This document shows, one piece after another, positions 13,351 to 14,744 of a DNA stretch of 14,744 nt (the first letter of the stretch is position 1; the number at the start of each line of letters is the position of its first letter). The DNA is from Hyphomicrobiales bacterium (lineage in GTDB: Bacteria; Pseudomonadota; Alphaproteobacteria; Rhizobiales; Aestuariivirgaceae). Under the pieces are notes generated by a model. The model was not told the DNA's origin and did not search any database. It saw only the letters and a list, made by a program, of their open reading frames with translations. Location of the stretch: assembly GCA_013002595.1 (NCBI GenBank), contig JABDJG010000366.1, positions 1 through 14,744 of the forward strand, written 5' to 3'. The translations under genes were made by a program, and so were the position numbers.

Positions 13351-14744
13351 TTATAGTAGCTTATAGAGGTGTTTGCGGGCCACTTTTCCGTTACCGGTGC
13401 GCGGCAGGCTGGGAACGATATGGACAGCGCGCGGCATCTTGTAGTCGGCAAGGCGTGTGCGGGCATGATCGAGGATGGCCTGCGGCTGCAGTTCACCATC
13501 GCCTTGCGGCACCACAAAGGCTGCAATAATCGTTACCTCGCCGGCAACATCCACCGCGCTGACGCCGACTTCGGCGACACCGGGGTGCCCTGCAATGGCG
13601 TTTTCGACCTCCTGCGGGGAGACCCGGTAGCCGAACGCATTCATGATATCGTCATTGCGGCCTGCAAAATGGAGATAGCCGTCGTCATCCATGCTGGCCA
13701 GATCGCCGCCGATGAACCATTCACCACGGAAAACTGCCGCTTCTTCGTCCGGTCTTTGCCAATATCCCAGCATCAGCCCGGGGTCGGTGCGGTGAACCGC
13801 GATCAGGCCGGTTTCTCCGGGCGCCAAGGGGACCGTGCTATCGGTATCGGCTGGCAGGATGACGATACGGCGGCCCGGTTGCGGTTTGCCGGGGCTGCCC
13901 ATTAACACCGGGACGCTTGGTGAGCAGGAAATGTAGGTCGAAATTTCGCTCATTCCCAAGGCTTCATATATATTTAGACCCGTTTTCTCAACCCAATTCT
14001 CATGTAACTTGGAGCTCAGCACTTCGCCGGCGCACAGGACGTGGCGGAGCGGGGCCAGTTTACCAGGGCTCAATTGGCAATATTTGAGCATTTGGCGGTA
14101 CAGCGTCGGCACGGAAGCCATGATGGTGGCGCCATAGCGTTCAATCAGGCGCGGCCAGACTTCGATGTCCCTGGGGCCGGTATAAAGCAGCGTCGTTGCG
14201 CCATTCGCCCAGGGGTCGGACAGACCGGTACCGAGTGTGTAGGTCCAGTTGAAGGCGCCGGAATGCAGCATGACATCATCGCACGTCATGCCATACCAGC
14301 CCTGGTACATCGGCCGCCGGCCCCAGATGGCGCGTTGGGCATGCAAAACACCCTTGGGTCTGGCTGAGGTGCCGGATGTGTAGATCAGGTATGCGGGATC
14401 GTCCTTGTGGGTGTCTGTGTAGTCCGTCGGTGTGTGTCGTTTCAATTGGTCTATGGCAGCGGCATTGAGCAATTTTACGCCATCTGGCAAGTCGGGCAGC
14501 GCCAGGGTGCCATCCCAGGCAATGAGGGTCACGCCGCAGTCCTTCAGCATGCTGGCAACTTCGGTTTCAGACAGCATGGCCGAAGCGGGGATTGGCACGA
14601 GCCCAGCCGCATTGGCGGCAAAGAACATCAGGGCGTAATCCAGTGTGTTGCCCATGCGCAGGAAGACGCGGGCGCCGGGGGCGAGATCAAGCGCTGCCAA
14701 ACCGGCCGCCATGCGCAAGACGGTGTCCTCGATCTCGCCATAAG
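13351..14744 (-). CDS. Acyl-CoA synthetase (AMP-forming, ANL superfamily), 5' end outside the window
   Basis: An acyl- or aryl-CoA ligase: it activates a carboxylic acid with ATP to an acyl-adenylate and transfers it to CoA. The visible 464 codons run to the right edge without an in-frame stop. The residues at the edge, YGEIEDTV, are the expected family sequence, so the TTG at 14718 and the ATG at 14712 are internal and the true start lies beyond the window. Motifs seen are the P-loop YTSGTSARPKG (14382 downward), YEALGMSE, the hinge region GYLHFAGRNDDIMNAFGYRV with the ATP-ribose Asp, EVENAIAGHPGVAEVGV, and the C-terminal catalytic Lys in PRTGNGKVARKHL. The substrate cannot be read from the sequence; the general layout resembles benzoate- and medium-chain acyl-CoA ligases. 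The DsbA-like gene follows after 31 nt. Confidence 0.9.
   Translation of the reverse strand, partial: YGEIEDTVLRMAAGLAALDLAPGARVFLRMGNTLDYALMFFAANAAGLVPIPASAMLSETEVASMLKDCGVTLIAWDGTLALPDLPDGVKLLNAAAIDQLKRHTPTDYTDTHKDDPAYLIYTSGTSARPKGVLHAQRAIWGRRPMYQGWYGMTCDDVMLHSGAFNWTYTLGTGLSDPWANGATTLLYTGPRDIEVWPRLIERYGATIMASVPTLYRQMLKYCQLSPGKLAPLRHVLCAGEVLSSKLHENWVEKTGLNIYEALGMSEISTYISCSPSVPVLMGSPGKPQPGRRIVILPADTDSTVPLAPGETGLIAVHRTDPGLMLGYWQRPDEEAAVFRGEWFIGGDLASMDDDGYLHFAGRNDDIMNAFGYRVSPQEVENAIAGHPGVAEVGVSAVDVAGEVTIIAAFVVPQGDGELQPQAILDHARTRLADYKMPRAVHIVPSLPRTGNGKVARKHLYKLL

Noticed and set aside
13351..14718. Complete acyl-CoA synthetase starting at 14718
   Set aside because: The frame stays open to the window edge and continues in family-like sequence (YGEIEDTV), so the codon at 14718 (TTG) is internal and the gene is partial.
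1..14744. CRISPR array, tRNA, rRNA, insertion sequence or phage gene
   Set aside because: I saw no regularly spaced direct repeats, no cloverleaf-like stretch, no transposase or integrase motifs and no terminal inverted repeats around any gene. The intergenic space is too small for most of these.

Overview
This 14.7 kb window is a compact, gene-dense chromosomal segment, clearly GC-biased in its coding DNA. It most likely comes from an alphaproteobacterium of the Hyphomicrobiales (Rhizobiales) or a close relative. The reasons are the protein sequences themselves and the gene neighbourhood glmU-glmS / DUF502 / recG / sdhE / mfd, an order I recognise from rhizobial and Brucella-type genomes. 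No rRNA, tRNA, phage, transposase, plasmid or CRISPR signature is visible.

Layout. (1) At 113-3322 on the plus strand, glmU and glmS form an apparent two-gene operon for UDP-N-acetylglucosamine synthesis. (2) At 3383-4666 on the plus strand lies an exported TPR protein with a C-terminal SPOR domain, preceded by a TTAACC pair that resembles a CtrA site. It runs convergently into a small DUF454 (YbaN-like) membrane protein on the minus strand (4659-5078). The two stop codons lie inside one 10-bp palindrome. (3) At 5188-5961 on the plus strand is a DUF502 membrane protein with a long Lys/Ala-rich tail; its 3' end overlaps the convergent recG. (4) On the minus strand, a GGCT-like protein of unknown function (8064-8660) and recG (5939-8056) form a tight pair. 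This pair diverges from the plus-strand pair sdhE (8745-9020) and mfd (9032-12514). (5) At 12523-12644 there are two structured intergenic elements: an 86-bp double-hairpin repeat and a bulged hairpin. (6) On the minus strand follow a DsbA/FrnE-like thioredoxin-fold protein (12645-13319) and an acyl-CoA synthetase that runs off the right edge (13351-14744).

How the genes fit together. The left part makes the amino-sugar precursor for peptidoglycan and LPS, and the neighbouring SPOR protein probably binds peptidoglycan. The centre carries two related superfamily 2 translocases, RecG for stalled forks and recombination intermediates and Mfd for stalled RNA polymerase. Between them sits SdhE, which flavinylates succinate dehydrogenase. 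The right part is metabolic and redox.

Most of the window is conserved housekeeping sequence, and I do not see a convincing new multi-gene system. The parts that deserve a second look are the non-conserved insertions in the cassette (SPOR/TPR protein, DUF454, GGCT-like protein), the hairpin repeats after mfd, and the convergent overlaps. Several genes start with TTG or GTG, and ribosome-binding sites decide those starts.
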